DNA of 64,000 nt from an uncultured Bacteroidia bacterium (GCA_943788195.1 CALSPH010000001.1:619673-683672), one strand, 5' to 3'; positions 26,209 to 36,614 are shown, counted from the first letter of the stretch. A program made the numbers and translations. The notes: a model not told the origin generated them from the sequence alone.

Positions 26209-27353
26209 ATCAGCCAAAGTAAACTACTATCACCATAACTTAAAAAACGATACTGGTTTTTAAGGGCTTCTGAATACACCCGTTTCCAATCTTTTCCAAT
26301 GCATGTGGCAATGAGCATCAATAAGCTGGAACCAGGCTGATGAAAATTGGTAATGAGGCCGTCAATACTGGATACTTTTTTACCCGGGTAAATAAATATT
26401 TGTGTAGCGGCCAATTGATCGCCATTTACTTCTAAATATTCTGCAAGAATCTCCAGACTTTCAGAGTAGCTTAGCCCGGCCAAAGGGGCATCATTTTGAA
26501 GAATGATAAAGGGGTTTGCCTTACCGAGTTTGATTTTTGATCCAATCAAATAAAGGCTTTCAAGCACTCTTAAGCTAGTTGTTCCTACTGCAAATCGAGG
26601 AGCAGAATGAGCCATTAGCGACTTAACTTGTTCAAGCCTAACCTCGAACCTTTCGGAATGCATATTATGCTCTAATATATTCTCAGATTCAACAGGTTTA
26701 AATGTTCCTGCTCCGACATGCAATGTGGTTTCAACAAGATTGACATCTTTTTTACTTAATCGGGCCATTACTTCTTTCGTAAAATGCAATCCAGCGGTTG
26801 GAGCAGCAACACTCCCTGCAATTTTGGCATACATTGTTTGATAATCAAGGCTATCTTGTGCTGTGTTTTTTCTGTTTAGATAAGGAGGAATTGGTATTTG
26901 CCCTATGGATTCAACCAGACTGGAAAAAGACGTTCCATTTTTCCATTTTAGCTCTACGGTATTATTCTCACGATCGACCCACCGAATCTCTAAGCGATTG
27001 GAGATATCAAAAATGCTACCTTCTTTCCATCGTTTTTTGTTTCCTACCAAAACATGCCACTGGCAAGAATCCGTTGCTGAAAAGCAGGTTTCATAATCAT
27101 CAATGGGTTCAAGCAGAAAAATTTCAATAGACGCTCCTGTAGGTTTTTGGCAATGAATTCGTGCAGGAATTACTTTGGCATTATTCATAACCAATTGCGA
27201 TTTTTCTGGGATCAATTGATCTAATTCTAAAAAGCTATGATGACTTATTGTACCATGTTTGTGCTGCAAGAGTTTGCTGTTGTGTCTTGGGTTAACAGGA
27301 TGTTTGGCAATCTGTTTATCAGGTAAATCATAAAGAAACTCGGTTCTATTCAT
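26205..27353 (-). CDS. queA: S-adenosylmethionine:tRNA ribosyltransferase-isomerase
   Basis: 382 aa from the ATG at 27353 ([19 protein letters not shown]), preferred over 27368 because it matches the family N-terminus. QueA transfers and isomerises the ribosyl group of SAM to 7-aminomethyl-7-deazaguanine in tRNA, giving epoxyqueuosine. Motifs: [63 protein letters not shown]. The start overlaps the end of rdgB by 8 bp (coupled). Stop codon overlaps yidD's on the opposite strand. Confidence 0.96.
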   Translation of the reverse strand: MNRTEFLYDLPDKQIAKHPVNPRHNSKLLQHKHGTISHHSFLELDQLIPEKSQLVMNNAKVIPARIHCQKPTGASIEIFLLEPIDDYETCFSATDSCQWHVLVGNKKRWKEGSIFDISNRLEIRWVDRENNTVELKWKNGTSFSSLVESIGQIPIPPYLNRKNTAQDSLDYQTMYAKIAGSVAAPTAGLHFTKEVMARLSKKDVNLVETTLHVGAGTFKPVESENILEHNMHSERFEVRLEQVKSLMAHSAPRFAVGTTSLRVLESLYLIGSKIKLGKANPFIILQNDAPLAGLSYSESLEILAEYLEVNGDQLAATQIFIYPGKKVSSIDGLITNFHQPGSSLLMLIATCIGKDWKRVYSEALKNQYRFLSYGDSSLLWLI

Positions 27354-27924
27354 CCAACAAGAAATCAATCATTTTTTGCATGGCTTTGGCTCGATGACTC
27401 ACTTTTTTCTTTACTTCCGCACCAAGCTCAGCGAAACTTTTTTGATAACCTGCTGGAATGAAAATGGGATCATATCCAAAACCCCCTTCTCCCAAAACCT
27501 GGTTCCCTATGGTGCCCTTGCAAATACCCTCGAAATAATGAATATGCTCATTTAACTTTAAGCAAATTACAGTCCTGAACTGACCCTTCCGATTAGGTGT
27601 ATCTTTTAATTGAGCGAGTAATTTTATCATATTTTCAGAAGCATTGGCATTGTCCCCAGCATATCTGGCGGTGATTACTCCAGGTGCTCCATTCAGTGCT
27701 TCTACTTCCAAGCCAGTATCTTCTGCAAATATATTCCCTGAATATGCCGATTGGTAAGCATCTACTTTGATGCGTGCATTCTCTTGGAAAGTGGTTCCAG
27801 TTTCCTCAACATCATCTGTAAAATGTATATCACTTGGAGTAATAATCCGATAAGAATTCCCCAGAATATGCCGAACCTCTGTGACTTTGTTCGCATTATG
27901 TGTTGCAAAAAGTAACTCGATCAT
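27346..27924 (-). CDS. rdgB: non-canonical purine NTP pyrophosphatase (RdgB/HAM1)
   Basis: 192 aa. Hydrolyses dITP, XTP and related damaged nucleotides to monophosphates. Signatures: LFATHNANKVTEVRHIL at the N-terminus, EETGTTFQENARIKVDAY, IFAEDTGLEVEALNGAPGV (general base Asp), ARYAGDNA, GEGGFGYDPIF and SHRAKAMQKM. Between the hypothetical 27927-28397 gene (2 bp gap) and queA (8-bp overlap), suggesting a three-gene transcript. Confidence 0.96.
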   Translation of the reverse strand: MIELLFATHNANKVTEVRHILGNSYRIITPSDIHFTDDVEETGTTFQENARIKVDAYQSAYSGNIFAEDTGLEVEALNGAPGVITARYAGDNANASENMIKLLAQLKDTPNRKGQFRTVICLKLNEHIHYFEGICKGTIGNQVLGEGGFGYDPIFIPAGYQKSFAELGAEVKKKVSHRAKAMQKMIDFLLDE

Positions 27925-27926
27925 GA

Positions 27927-28397
27927 TTAGATTATATTGAAGACCGCTTTCATGCTATGCCAAAGCAATATTTTTTGTTCTTTGTTTTCCTTAATGGCAC
28001 CGATTTCTGGGCAGTGAATGCATCCGATGTTCCCTAGGAAAAGCGGAGTAAGGATGGATTTTTCAACCCCTTTTAATCCTGTCATATCTCCCCAAGTAAT
28101 GAGATGTTCAGGTTTATACTTTTGAATGATTTGCAAAATGCTTACGTCTTTTCCTCCTAAATTAAGGATGCCTATTTGGGCAAGATCAATTGGATCAGTA
28201 TTGGGTATTTGTTTGAGTATGCTTTGGATAAAAGTGATGTCTTGTTCGTTTATAGGTTCGGGGTTATGATGATTTAAGATAAATAATAATGGGAAAGTGT
28301 ACCCGCCTGATAACTCAATAGACGGGTTCTCAGGGATGATAAAAAGTTCATCTTTAAATAAATTTCCTTGGGCTATATCTCTTGTATATTTATCCAC
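27927..28397 (-). CDS. hypothetical protein, possibly HolD-like
   Basis: 156 aa, no signal peptide or membrane helix. Alternating strand/helix pattern (LFIIPENP, TFPLLFILNHHNP, IGILNLGGKDVSILQIIQKY, HLITWGDMTG, KSILTPLFLGN) with a C-terminal LLWHSMKAVF. This layout, ending in an LWxxMK-like helix, resembles the psi-subunit (HolD)-like proteins of Bacteroidota in the DNA polymerase III clamp loader, but I cannot confirm it without a profile search. First gene of the unit with rdgB and queA, divergent from ilvE. Confidence 0.6.
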   Translation of the reverse strand: MDKYTRDIAQGNLFKDELFIIPENPSIELSGGYTFPLLFILNHHNPEPINEQDITFIQSILKQIPNTDPIDLAQIGILNLGGKDVSILQIIQKYKPEHLITWGDMTGLKGVEKSILTPLFLGNIGCIHCPEIGAIKENKEQKILLWHSMKAVFNII

Positions 28398-28427
28398 GCC
28401 TTACTATAAATGCTTAAATAAAAACCT

Positions 28428-28435
28428 TATTTTTG
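28428..28435 (+). promoter_or_regulatory. -7 box of ilvE
   Basis: TATTTTTG, perfect TAnnTTTG, ending 6 nt before the ilvE ATG at 28442. This argues against the longer TTG-initiated frame from 28433, which would lie inside the box. Confidence 0.55.
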
Positions 28436-28441
28436 CTTGCT

Positions 28442-29533
28442 ATGAGTGAGTTCAAAATTAATATTAATCTAACTAAGAATTCAAATATTAATTCGGTTGA
28501 TTTTGAGAACATTAAATTTGGAAGAGTAAACACAGATCATATGTTTATTTGTCATTTTAAAGATGGGAAATGGCAAGATGGTGAAATCAAACCTTTTCAG
28601 AATATCTCACTAAGTCCAGCTACTTCCGCTTTGCATTATGGTCAATCCATATTTGAAGGGATGCGTTGCCAAAAATCAACGGATGGAGAAGACATTCTAT
28701 TGTTTAGGCCAGAAGAAAATTTCAAGCGGTTGAATTTATCTGCTAAACGGATGTGCATGCCAGAGATTCCAGAACAGGTTTTTAATAGAGGATTAGAAAC
28801 CTTGATTGCTATAGATCATGAATGGATTCCAACCACTCAAGGTTCTGGCTTGTATATTAGACCTTTCTACTTTGCGAGCGATAATTTTCTTGGTGTAAAG
28901 GAGTCTGAAGATTATATCTTTATCATCTATTGTTGTCCCGTGAATGCCTATTATTCCAATCCATTAAGTGTATGGGTGGAGCAGCGGTACAGCAGAGCAA
29001 CTAAACAGGGTGGAGTGGGTTATGCGAAATGTGCGGGTAATTATGCAGCAAGTATGTATCCTGCAAAATTGGCTAAAGAAAAAGGCTATGATCAGGTTAT
29101 GTGGACGGATTCTGAAAAACATGAATTGATTGAAGAAACAGGAACAACCAATATTTTTGCTCAGATAGGGGGTATAATAGTTACCCCTTCCCTAAGCGAC
29201 TCCATTTTACCTGGAATTACGCGTGAATCTATCATTACCTTCCTCAAGTCTAAAAATTATGTTGTAGAAGAACGTGAGCTGGATATTCATGAGTTGGTGG
29301 AAGCATCAATAAATGGTATGCTAAAAGAAATGTGGGTGAGTGGCACAGCTGCTACAGTAGTTAATATAAAACGGTTCCACTTCAATTATAAGGACTATGA
29401 AGTTCCTATGCCAGAAAATGGTTTGAAAGATGAAATTTTACAAGCTTTGGTAGGTATAAAAAGAGGGGAAATAGAAGATTCTTTTGGGTGGATGAAGAAA
29501 GTAAAACCAAAAACCTCAGCTAATCTTGCTTAA
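28442..29533 (+). CDS. ilvE: branched-chain amino acid aminotransferase
   Basis: 363 aa from the ATG at 28442. PLP enzyme of fold type IV, interconverting Leu/Ile/Val and their 2-oxoacids. Motifs: LSPATSALHYGQSIFEGMRC, SGLYIRPFYFAS, GVGYAKCAGNYAAS with the PLP-binding Lys, HELIEETGTTNIFA and LPGITRESIITF. Length and motif set fit the longer BCAT group (IlvE/BCAT2 type). A -7 box just 6 nt upstream suggests an almost leaderless mRNA. The end overlaps the next gene by 8 bp. Confidence 0.95.
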   Translation: MSEFKININLTKNSNINSVDFENIKFGRVNTDHMFICHFKDGKWQDGEIKPFQNISLSPATSALHYGQSIFEGMRCQKSTDGEDILLFRPEENFKRLNLSAKRMCMPEIPEQVFNRGLETLIAIDHEWIPTTQGSGLYIRPFYFASDNFLGVKESEDYIFIIYCCPVNAYYSNPLSVWVEQRYSRATKQGGVGYAKCAGNYAASMYPAKLAKEKGYDQVMWTDSEKHELIEETGTTNIFAQIGGIIVTPSLSDSILPGITRESIITFLKSKNYVVEERELDIHELVEASINGMLKEMWVSGTAATVVNIKRFHFNYKDYEVPMPENGLKDEILQALVGIKRGEIEDSFGWMKKVKPKTSANLA

Positions 29534-32021
29534 GTACTTCTTTCTTTGTTTTCTAGTTGTGTGCTTTTATGCATTAGGGAACGCCCAAACAAAGGTCAAA
29601 GGAAAAGTAACGGATATTGAAACTAATGAAGGCGTTTCATTTTGCAAAGTGTTTTTTGTGGATGCTAAGAAAACTACCAGTGCAGATTTCGAGGGAAATT
29701 TTAGTATAATTGGGCCAGTCGGTAGCAAGAAGTTGGGTTTTGCTTTTAATGGTTATGATACCGTTTTTGTTGAATTAATTCCTGATACGCAACAATATAT
29801 AACGGTGGATATGTCACCTGTTCGCAATGAGGTTAAAAAAGTTTTAATTACAGGGGGAAAAAAAGAGAATCCAGCATTTCGCATCATGCGAGAAATGGTA
29901 AAAAATAAGAGTAAAAACGATGGTTATTTGCTGGATGCCTTTCAACATGAGAGTTATAGTAAAATTGAAATTGATATTGATAAGATGTCACAGAAGTTTC
30001 TGGAGAAAAAAACGGTTCGGAAAATTCTTGATCAACTGGATAGCAATAACCGACTAAAAAGTGAAAAGGGGACGTTGTTGTTGCCTGTTTTTTTCTCTGA
30101 AACGCATAGTGAATATTTCCATAACCATAATCCAGAATTTTATCGTGAGAACATTTTGCGAACGAAAATATCCGGGGTGGGTATAACCGATGGATCATTT
30201 ACTTCGCAACTCATCGGGTCTTATTTTCAGACCTATAATATTTACCGAAATTACTTGAATATAGCTGGTCGAGATTTTGTTTCACCAGTAACCGATCGTT
30301 GGAAACTATATTATGACTATGTATTGGAAGAAGTAGTGGACAAGGTGGATGGCAAATTTTGCTATCGCCTCAGCTTTACGCCAAAAAGAACACAAGATCT
30401 AGCCTTTAAAGGAACCATGTGGATTACTCATGATGAGTATGCATTGCGACAAATTGATGTGAAAATCGGTAAAGAAGCCAATCTGAACTTTATTGAAAAA
30501 GTGAACATAACGCAGGAGTTTAAACAAGTGCAGGACTCAGGGGCTTGGCTGCCGAATAAAACACGTATTGTATTAGATGTAGAGCAGATAGGAAAAACCC
30601 CTGGGTTAATTGCCAAGTCTTATGTGAGCAATTATAATTATGTGATCAATAAAATTAGACCAGCTGAATTCTTTTCCTCTAAAATTGTTTTGGACGAGGA
30701 TGCTTTATCTACAGATCCAACATACTGGAATACGCATCGATCTGATAGCTTAACACCAGAAGAAATCAGAGTGTATGGTATGATTGACACCATTAAAAAT
30801 GTGCCTGTAGTAAAAACCTATACCCAAATTGTTGATTTAATTGTAAGTGGGTATAAAGATGTTGGAAAGCTTGGTATCGGTCCACCGCTCACCTTATATG
30901 CTTTTAATAATGTAGAAGGTCACCGATTTAGACTAGGCGCCAAAACCAATCACAAATTCAGTCAAAAGTTCTTTGCTAAAGGGTATGTGGCATATGGAAC
31001 CAAAGACGAGACATTTAAATATTACTTGAGAACGGAGGCCCGATTACTTAAAAAGACCTATACGATCTTAGGTGCTCAATACAAAAAAGACCTAGACCAA
31101 GTAGGGGTGTACAATCAATTTAGCGTTAACAATTATTTGTTTGATGCATTCAATCGATGGGGTACTTTGCGTCAGCCATTTATGCTTGAAGAAAAATCGG
31201 TTTATATCAACACGGATTTGGTTAAAGGCATGCGTCAAATGCTCAAACTTTCGAATAGAAAAATCAATCCTTTATTTCCGTTTCGTTACTATCCAGAACC
31301 CCTAACATCTCCCCATTTAGATTCCCAAATCAATGTAACCGAATTGGTTATTGGCTATCGTTTTGGATTTAAAGAGAGTCATTTATACAATGATTTTGAT
31401 CGAATCACTGTGCCCATGGCAAACAAACCCGTTTTTAAGATTTATGGAATTTTTGGTTTCAAAGGCTTATTGGGAAGTACATTCGAATACCAGAAGTTTT
31501 ATGCTGACGTAAAACATAATTTTAGATTGGGTCTATTTGGCAGATTAAATTATCAAATTAAAGCAGGGTATACCCCAGATATTTTGCCCTACCCACTGCT
31601 GGAAAATCATTTAGGGAATCGCACGTTTTTCTATAATAGTGCGAGTTTCAATATGATGCGCATATTTGAATTTGTGAGTGATAAATTCGTATCCCTTTCT
31701 ATTTATCATGATTTTGATGGGCTAATTGCCAATCGCTTACCTTTATTTAAGCGCTTGAAATGGAGGTTTCATGCAACATCAAATCTATTGATTGGCAGTG
31801 TGAAAGATGAAAACAAAGCTTTGATTCCATTAACCGATGAGAATTTACGACCTCTACAAAAATTTAATGGACTTACAGAAAATAAACCTTACGCAGAATT
31901 GGGATATGGGATCAACAATATTCTTAAATTTGTACGTGTGGACTTCATTCACCGGGTAAATTACCTACAAGGTGGAGCCAGCCCTTTTGGAGTGAAGGTA
32001 AGTGTTCAATTCAGTTTGTAG
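29526..32021 (+). CDS. DUF5686 outer-membrane protein with carboxypeptidase-like regulatory domain
   Basis: 831 aa. There is no ATG at the start; TTG at 29526 gives a proper signal peptide (LLKYFFLCFLVVCFYALGNAQ) and overlaps the ilvE stop by 8 bp. Residues ~22-105 form a CarboxypepD_reg-like beta-sandwich (KVKGKVTDIETNEGVSFCKV ... GFAFNGYDTVFVELI), followed by the DUF5686 region (ITGGKKENPAFRIMREMVKN, WITHDEYALRQIDVKI) and a C-terminal barrel ending in an aromatic strand (ASPFGVKVSVQFSL). Outer-membrane protein of unknown role. Coupling to ilvE is probably chance compaction. Confidence 0.86.
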   Translation: MLKYFFLCFLVVCFYALGNAQTKVKGKVTDIETNEGVSFCKVFFVDAKKTTSADFEGNFSIIGPVGSKKLGFAFNGYDTVFVELIPDTQQYITVDMSPVRNEVKKVLITGGKKENPAFRIMREMVKNKSKNDGYLLDAFQHESYSKIEIDIDKMSQKFLEKKTVRKILDQLDSNNRLKSEKGTLLLPVFFSETHSEYFHNHNPEFYRENILRTKISGVGITDGSFTSQLIGSYFQTYNIYRNYLNIAGRDFVSPVTDRWKLYYDYVLEEVVDKVDGKFCYRLSFTPKRTQDLAFKGTMWITHDEYALRQIDVKIGKEANLNFIEKVNITQEFKQVQDSGAWLPNKTRIVLDVEQIGKTPGLIAKSYVSNYNYVINKIRPAEFFSSKIVLDEDALSTDPTYWNTHRSDSLTPEEIRVYGMIDTIKNVPVVKTYTQIVDLIVSGYKDVGKLGIGPPLTLYAFNNVEGHRFRLGAKTNHKFSQKFFAKGYVAYGTKDETFKYYLRTEARLLKKTYTILGAQYKKDLDQVGVYNQFSVNNYLFDAFNRWGTLRQPFMLEEKSVYINTDLVKGMRQMLKLSNRKINPLFPFRYYPEPLTSPHLDSQINVTELVIGYRFGFKESHLYNDFDRITVPMANKPVFKIYGIFGFKGLLGSTFEYQKFYADVKHNFRLGLFGRLNYQIKAGYTPDILPYPLLENHLGNRTFFYNSASFNMMRIFEFVSDKFVSLSIYHDFDGLIANRLPLFKRLKWRFHATSNLLIGSVKDENKALIPLTDENLRPLQKFNGLTENKPYAELGYGINNILKFVRVDFIHRVNYLQGGASPFGVKVSVQFSL

Positions 32022-32034
32022 TAGCTGAATATCT

Positions 32035-32042
32035 TAACTTTG
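32035..32042 (+). promoter_or_regulatory. -7 box of the lamin-tail protein gene
   Basis: TAACTTTG, perfect TAnnTTTG, ending 5 nt before the GTG start at 32048. A TTTG at 32015-32018 is 16 nt upstream (shorter than the ideal 19). Confidence 0.5.
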
Positions 32043-32047
32043 TCTGC

Positions 32048-34600
32048 GTGAATCGCATTTTTTTACTTTTTGTATCGCTGTTATTTTCGGGTAATCAGTT
32101 TGCCCAAATTCAGGAAGATTTTGAACGAACTATTTTTTTTCCATGGCAGGGTGATACGGCCAAATTTCAACTCATAGGTGGCAAGCTTCAGTCCAATTCC
32201 ACCACGCTAAATGATCAATTTTACATAGCCCATCCGAATACAATTGCTGCAAGGGAATGGTTGCTGGATATCGAACTTAAATTTAATACAAGCAGTGCCA
32301 ATTATGTGGATTTCTATTTGCTCGCTAACAATCAAAACTTAAGTACGGCTGACACCGCATTGTACATCAGAATTGGCAACACTAAAGATGAAATTTCATT
32401 GTATCAACGGCAAGGAGGAGGGGATGTATTGCTCATTGACGGATTGGATGGAACAACCAACAGCAGCAGCACAGACTTGCGCTTGCATGTGAAATTGAGC
32501 AATGATACACTAAGCTTAGATTATTCAACAGACTTGGTTAATCCCTTATTCTCATCCCTGCAATCCATCCCATTTGACACCAACAAATTAGCTAAAGCCA
32601 ATGTCCACTCGGGGCTGTATATTCGTCAATCAACGGCATCCTTTTTTAAGGATCATTATTTTGATTATTTCAGGGCAGCATCCATTCAAAAGGATACCCT
32701 CAGACCAATGATTTCTGCATTCAAATTGCTCGATAGCAATCGAGTGAGTTTATTTTTTTCGGAAGAAATTTCCAGCGACATACTCAACCGATTATCGAAT
32801 TACATAATTCTGGAAACCAGCGAAAATCCCATATCCATTCAAACCCAATCCTTGGATTCGGTCCAGTTACAATTTGCGGATGCGTTTGTTTCAGGGCAAC
32901 CATTGACCCTTCAAATAGATACTTTAAAGGATTTGTCTGGCAATGGCAGCTTGCAACAGCAGCGCACATTTACCTATCGAAGGGTTGTTGAACCCACTTA
33001 CAAATCTTTGCGCATATCTGAAATATATGCAAAGCCAATTGGTTCAGGCTTGCTATCGGAAGCGTTTGAATTGTATAATGCAACCGAAGACTTCACTTCT
33101 ACAAAAGGCTTAATTTTATCAGATTTAAGTACAAAGGAAGTATTTCCAGAACTGGTTTTACCACCCAAAAGCTATTGGGTGGTATGTGATGATTCAGACA
33201 CAAATATTTTTTCAGGATTGAATACCATAGTACTTAAAACCATGCCCAGTTTGAATGATGCGGAGGACTTAATCCGGATAGAGCATGCTACGTATGGGTT
33301 GGTCACTCAAGTGCTTTACCAGAGGGGTTGGCACAATAGTGCAAAAGGTGATGGCGGTTGGTCTTTGGAAATGCGCGATTTGGTTAAGGGTTGTTGCACC
33401 CAAAATAATTATAGTTCTTCAATTGCATCTGCAGGACATAGCTTAGGAACAGTCAATAGCTTAAGTGGGCCCATAAGCAATGCAATATCTCCTAAAATTG
33501 AATCGATCTATTTAAGCAACGCAAGACAGCTTACCCTAAGATGGAATGAAACCATTGATTATCAAACAGCAACAGATAAAAATAATTATATATTTAATCC
33601 ATCCATAACGATTGACTCAATCGGAGTCGATAATGCAAAGCACAACGAGGTTACGCTTTATTTAAGCGTTCCAATTAGCGAGGCTACTGAATTCACTGTA
33701 AATCGGTTTACAAGTTGTGAAGGGGTTGTGGTGGATGCCCAAGTGTTCACATTAAACATGCCACGTGTCCCGAATTCAGGCGATTTACGCATTACCGAAA
33801 TAATGTTTAATGCTGCATCGGGTTGCAGTGAGTTTATTGAAATAGATAATACTACAGATTCAATCCTTGATTTGAAAAATACATTTTTGGGCATTGGGTC
33901 TTCCACAAAATCCGAAGTGCTTAACATTTCTTCGACAGGCCATCTTTTATTTCCAGGACAAAAACTAGTTTTAGCACAAAGCGTGGAGGCTTTGAAACAG
34001 TGCCATGCCGTTTGTGATGAAGCGCTCACCTTAGAACTAAATAATTGGAGTAGCCTAGATGATAAAGAGGGCAATCTGTGGATCACCAACTTTGCCACTA
34101 CACAAATTGATTCAGTCAGGTATGACTACCGATATCACAGTGCATTGCTTTCATCAACGGATGGAGTATCGTTGGAAAAGCTGGATACTTCAGCAAGTGG
34201 TTTGACACAAAAGGCATGGTCCAGTTCTAATCTAAGTCAAAACTTTGCCAGTCCGGGTTGTGTAAACACTGTAATGGTATTTTCTGAATCAGAAGAACCT
34301 TTTAGTTTGAGCAATCCATATTTTCAATCTAAATCTAACCAATATTCTCAAGCAGTAGTTCAGTACCAGTTAAGTAAATCGAACTATTCTGCTCATATTG
34401 AGGTCCGCAATCGGAACGGGCAGCATGTAAAACAGCTTGCGAACAATGATTTAATCGGCACAAAAGGAATTTTTTTCTGGGATGGTACTAATGACGAAGG
34501 GCAAAATGCAGCGCTTGGCATCTACTTTATTTATATCAAAGCGGTGCATGGCGATGGAAACTCGCTCAAGCAAGTATTGGAAGTAACCAAATTGGATTAG
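32048..34600 (+). CDS. secreted protein with lamin-tail and FlgD-like Ig domains
   Basis: 850 aa, GTG start followed directly by a signal peptide (NRIFLLFVSLLFSGNQFAQ). Visible parts: a jelly-roll-like N-terminal domain (~25-215); Ig-like strands (~220-320, FKLLDSNRVSLFFSEEIS); two lamin-tail-like domains (LRISEIYAKPIGS..FELYNAT near 325-450 and LRITEIMFNAASGCSEFIEI near 580-720); a C-terminal FlgD-type Ig fold (YSAHIEVRNRNGQ, IFFWDGTNDEGQNAALGIYF) that can stand in for a sorting tail in Bacteroidota. Probably exported to the surface. Its stop overlaps the convergent gene's stop by 4 bp. Confidence 0.8.
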   Translation: MNRIFLLFVSLLFSGNQFAQIQEDFERTIFFPWQGDTAKFQLIGGKLQSNSTTLNDQFYIAHPNTIAAREWLLDIELKFNTSSANYVDFYLLANNQNLSTADTALYIRIGNTKDEISLYQRQGGGDVLLIDGLDGTTNSSSTDLRLHVKLSNDTLSLDYSTDLVNPLFSSLQSIPFDTNKLAKANVHSGLYIRQSTASFFKDHYFDYFRAASIQKDTLRPMISAFKLLDSNRVSLFFSEEISSDILNRLSNYIILETSENPISIQTQSLDSVQLQFADAFVSGQPLTLQIDTLKDLSGNGSLQQQRTFTYRRVVEPTYKSLRISEIYAKPIGSGLLSEAFELYNATEDFTSTKGLILSDLSTKEVFPELVLPPKSYWVVCDDSDTNIFSGLNTIVLKTMPSLNDAEDLIRIEHATYGLVTQVLYQRGWHNSAKGDGGWSLEMRDLVKGCCTQNNYSSSIASAGHSLGTVNSLSGPISNAISPKIESIYLSNARQLTLRWNETIDYQTATDKNNYIFNPSITIDSIGVDNAKHNEVTLYLSVPISEATEFTVNRFTSCEGVVVDAQVFTLNMPRVPNSGDLRITEIMFNAASGCSEFIEIDNTTDSILDLKNTFLGIGSSTKSEVLNISSTGHLLFPGQKLVLAQSVEALKQCHAVCDEALTLELNNWSSLDDKEGNLWITNFATTQIDSVRYDYRYHSALLSSTDGVSLEKLDTSASGLTQKAWSSSNLSQNFASPGCVNTVMVFSESEEPFSLSNPYFQSKSNQYSQAVVQYQLSKSNYSAHIEVRNRNGQHVKQLANNDLIGTKGIFFWDGTNDEGQNAALGIYFIYIKAVHGDGNSLKQVLEVTKLD

Positions 34601-35103
34601 TATTCTGGGCGATTTAAAATAGCACTCAGAATTACTGCTTCACGCATATCAGAAGCGGTATAATGATCCTTTATTTGCTCATTCTTTTCAATGATCAATT
34701 CATTTCTTTCAAGGTGCATTAATCGATCATTTTCATGGTCCATTAAGATCTTTTCTGTTGCTTCTCGTTCTTTTTTAAGACCAGAATGATTCTCGGCTTT
34801 ATATTCTGCTACAGATTTTTCTCTAGGCTTGTTGGTATCATCTTGCTTGGGTTGTGAGATGGAACGTCTAGAAGACTCTTTCTTAATAGGTGGGGCTGGT
34901 GCTTCATTTGTACCTGCCATTCTGCTTTCAAGCTCTCTTAGTACCTCTTCAATGGATTTACCTGGTTGAGGTTCATTAGGTGCTGTTTTGCCTTCTTTCT
35001 GTTGTTTCTTTTTACCAGCTTTATACAAAGAGTAAATGGCATAAATTACCATAGCCGCGATATAAAACGGGCTTAATGCTGCATATGTAAATTCAAGAGG
35101 CAT
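34597..35103 (-). CDS. hypothetical protein with N-terminal membrane anchor
   Basis: 168 aa. One membrane helix at the N-terminus (LSPFYIAAMVIYAIYSLY), a Lys-rich border (KAGKKKQQKEGK), a long polar, proline-containing linker with SIEEVLRELESRM, then a coiled-coil-like acidic/basic helix and a C-terminal REAVILSAILNRPEY. The last motif (AVILSxILNRP) recurs in unnamed Bacteroidota membrane-anchored proteins; function unknown. A TATATTTG box ends 4 nt before the ATG. Convergent with the lamin-tail gene. Confidence 0.72.
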   Translation of the reverse strand: MPLEFTYAALSPFYIAAMVIYAIYSLYKAGKKKQQKEGKTAPNEPQPGKSIEEVLRELESRMAGTNEAPAPPIKKESSRRSISQPKQDDTNKPREKSVAEYKAENHSGLKKEREATEKILMDHENDRLMHLERNELIIEKNEQIKDHYTASDMREAVILSAILNRPEY

Positions 35104-35107
35104 TTTT

Positions 35108-35115
35108 CAAATATA
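35108..35115 (-). promoter_or_regulatory. -7 box of the membrane-anchored hypothetical gene
   Basis: TATATTTG on the minus strand, perfect TAnnTTTG, ending 4 nt before the ATG at 35103. Confidence 0.45.
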
Positions 35116-35169
35116 GGGGATATTATATGAATTGCTATTGTACTTCGATAAAGCACTTAAAAAGGCGCA

Positions 35170-35991
35170 CTACGGAAACTGAGGAAACTGATCAAAGTCC
35201 GGCTTGCGTTTCTCAAGGAATGCATTTTTACCTTCCTGGGCTTCTTCCATCATATAGAACATCAATGTAGCGTCTCCTGCAAACTCCATTAATCCTGCTT
35301 GGCCATCCAGTTCTGCATTTAAACCGCGCTTAATCATGCGCAAAGCCATGGGGCTACGTTGTAAAATGAGCTCGCACCATTCTACTACTTCATCTTCTAA
35401 TCGATCTTGGGCCACCACTTTATTCACCAATCCCATCGTTTCGGCTTCATGCGAAGAATATTGCTTGCATAAGAACCAAATCTCGCGTGCTTTTTTCTGA
35501 CCTACGTGTCGTGCCAAATAACTGCTTCCAAAACCTGCATCAAAGCTTCCTACTTTGGGTCCAGTTTGTCCAAAACGCGCATTTTCTGAAGCGATACTTA
35601 AATCGCACACCACATGCAGAACATGTCCACCACCAATAGCGTAGCCATTAACCATAGCAATAACGGGCTTAGGTAGCGAACGAATTCGTTTGTGCATATC
35701 TAGAATGTTTAATCGAGGTACCCCATCATCTCCAATGTAACCCCCTTCGCCTTTTACGTTTTGATCTCCGCCACTGCAAAACGCTTTGTCTCCAGCACCT
35801 GTGAGTACAACTACACGCAAATCAGGGCGTTCTCGTACAATGTCCATGGCCTCAATCATTTGTGTATTGGTTTGGGGACGAAATGCGTTATGCACCTCAG
35901 GACGATTAATGGTAATTTTAGCAATTCCGTTATAGCTTTCAAAAAGGATATCGGAATATTCTTTAATGGTTTCCCAATTTCTCTTGCTCAT
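35170..35991 (-). CDS. menB: 1,4-dihydroxy-2-naphthoyl-CoA synthase
   Basis: 273 aa, the usual MenB length. Cyclises o-succinylbenzoyl-CoA in menaquinone synthesis. Crotonase-fold motifs: [31 protein letters not shown] (MenB-specific SGGDQ), [20 protein letters not shown] and [12 protein letters not shown] (MenB signature with the catalytic Asp loop), then [19 protein letters not shown]. It shows the organism uses menaquinone. One bp downstream of the DUF4230 gene stop, so co-transcribed. Confidence 0.96.
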   Translation of the reverse strand: MSKRNWETIKEYSDILFESYNGIAKITINRPEVHNAFRPQTNTQMIEAMDIVRERPDLRVVVLTGAGDKAFCSGGDQNVKGEGGYIGDDGVPRLNILDMHKRIRSLPKPVIAMVNGYAIGGGHVLHVVCDLSIASENARFGQTGPKVGSFDAGFGSSYLARHVGQKKAREIWFLCKQYSSHEAETMGLVNKVVAQDRLEDEVVEWCELILQRSPMALRMIKRGLNAELDGQAGLMEFAGDATLMFYMMEEAQEGKNAFLEKRKPDFDQFPQFP

Positions 35992-35992
35992 G

Positions 35993-36583
35993 TTATTTTA
36001 GTAATTTCTTTTCGGATGGTTGATCTAACTTATAACCACCTTCAGAGGTAATTTGTTCAATCAAGACATTTAATTGTGCATGTGCAGCAGCGATTAATTC
36101 ACTGTTATTTACTTTCGTCTTAATATGTTCTTTACCTGCTTTAAGGATTTCGGTATAATCTTCAGATTTAAATTTATTGAGGATGCCATTATTGATATCA
36201 TAGAATTTAAAATCTGTTTCCATAGACAGCACTTCAGGCTCAGGTAGATGGGTGAATTTAATGGACCGAGAACGTTCGTCTATTTCTAGTTTAACTTTCT
36301 TAAAGTCAAAACCAATCAACACTTTAGCATCAACAATGAGTAAAGATTTTTTTGTGCTAGACAGAAGCCCAAATAGCTTTTTATTCTCATTCCTGAAATC
36401 AACAATTTCACTAAAAAAACCTTCGGCCAACACCAGTTTAAATACCTTCTCCACTCGGTTCAAAAGTACATGGCTCTGCAATTCATTCCGATTGCGTTTC
36501 CTAAAGAATCGCTTGCCAAAAAAGAACCAAACCATGCCAAGTAGGATCAGAAAACAAATGGTAAAGAATAGAAAATCAAACAT
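35993..36583 (-). CDS. DUF4230 membrane-anchored protein
   Basis: 196 aa. N-terminal membrane helix ([19 protein letters not shown]) with basic flank, then the DUF4230 domain: [52 protein letters not shown], and a helical end ([20 protein letters not shown]). DUF4230 proteins are widespread and uncharacterised. Promoter box TAGATTTG lies 13 nt upstream; menB follows after 1 bp. Confidence 0.82.
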   Translation of the reverse strand: MFDFLFFTICFLILLGMVWFFFGKRFFRKRNRNELQSHVLLNRVEKVFKLVLAEGFFSEIVDFRNENKKLFGLLSSTKKSLLIVDAKVLIGFDFKKVKLEIDERSRSIKFTHLPEPEVLSMETDFKFYDINNGILNKFKSEDYTEILKAGKEHIKTKVNNSELIAAAHAQLNVLIEQITSEGGYKLDQPSEKKLLK

Positions 36584-36596
36584 AGACTCTGGTCTG

Positions 36597-36604
36597 CAAA
36601 TCTA
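36597..36604 (-). promoter_or_regulatory. -7 box of the DUF4230-menB unit
   Basis: TAGATTTG on the minus strand, perfect TAnnTTTG, 13 nt before the ATG at 36583. Confidence 0.5.
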
Positions 36605-36614
36605 ACTAAAAAAT

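Noticed and set aside
33658-34098. 146-aa antisense ORF in the lamin-tail protein gene
   Set aside because: Fully inside a well-supported gene on the other strand, with no motif or upstream signal.
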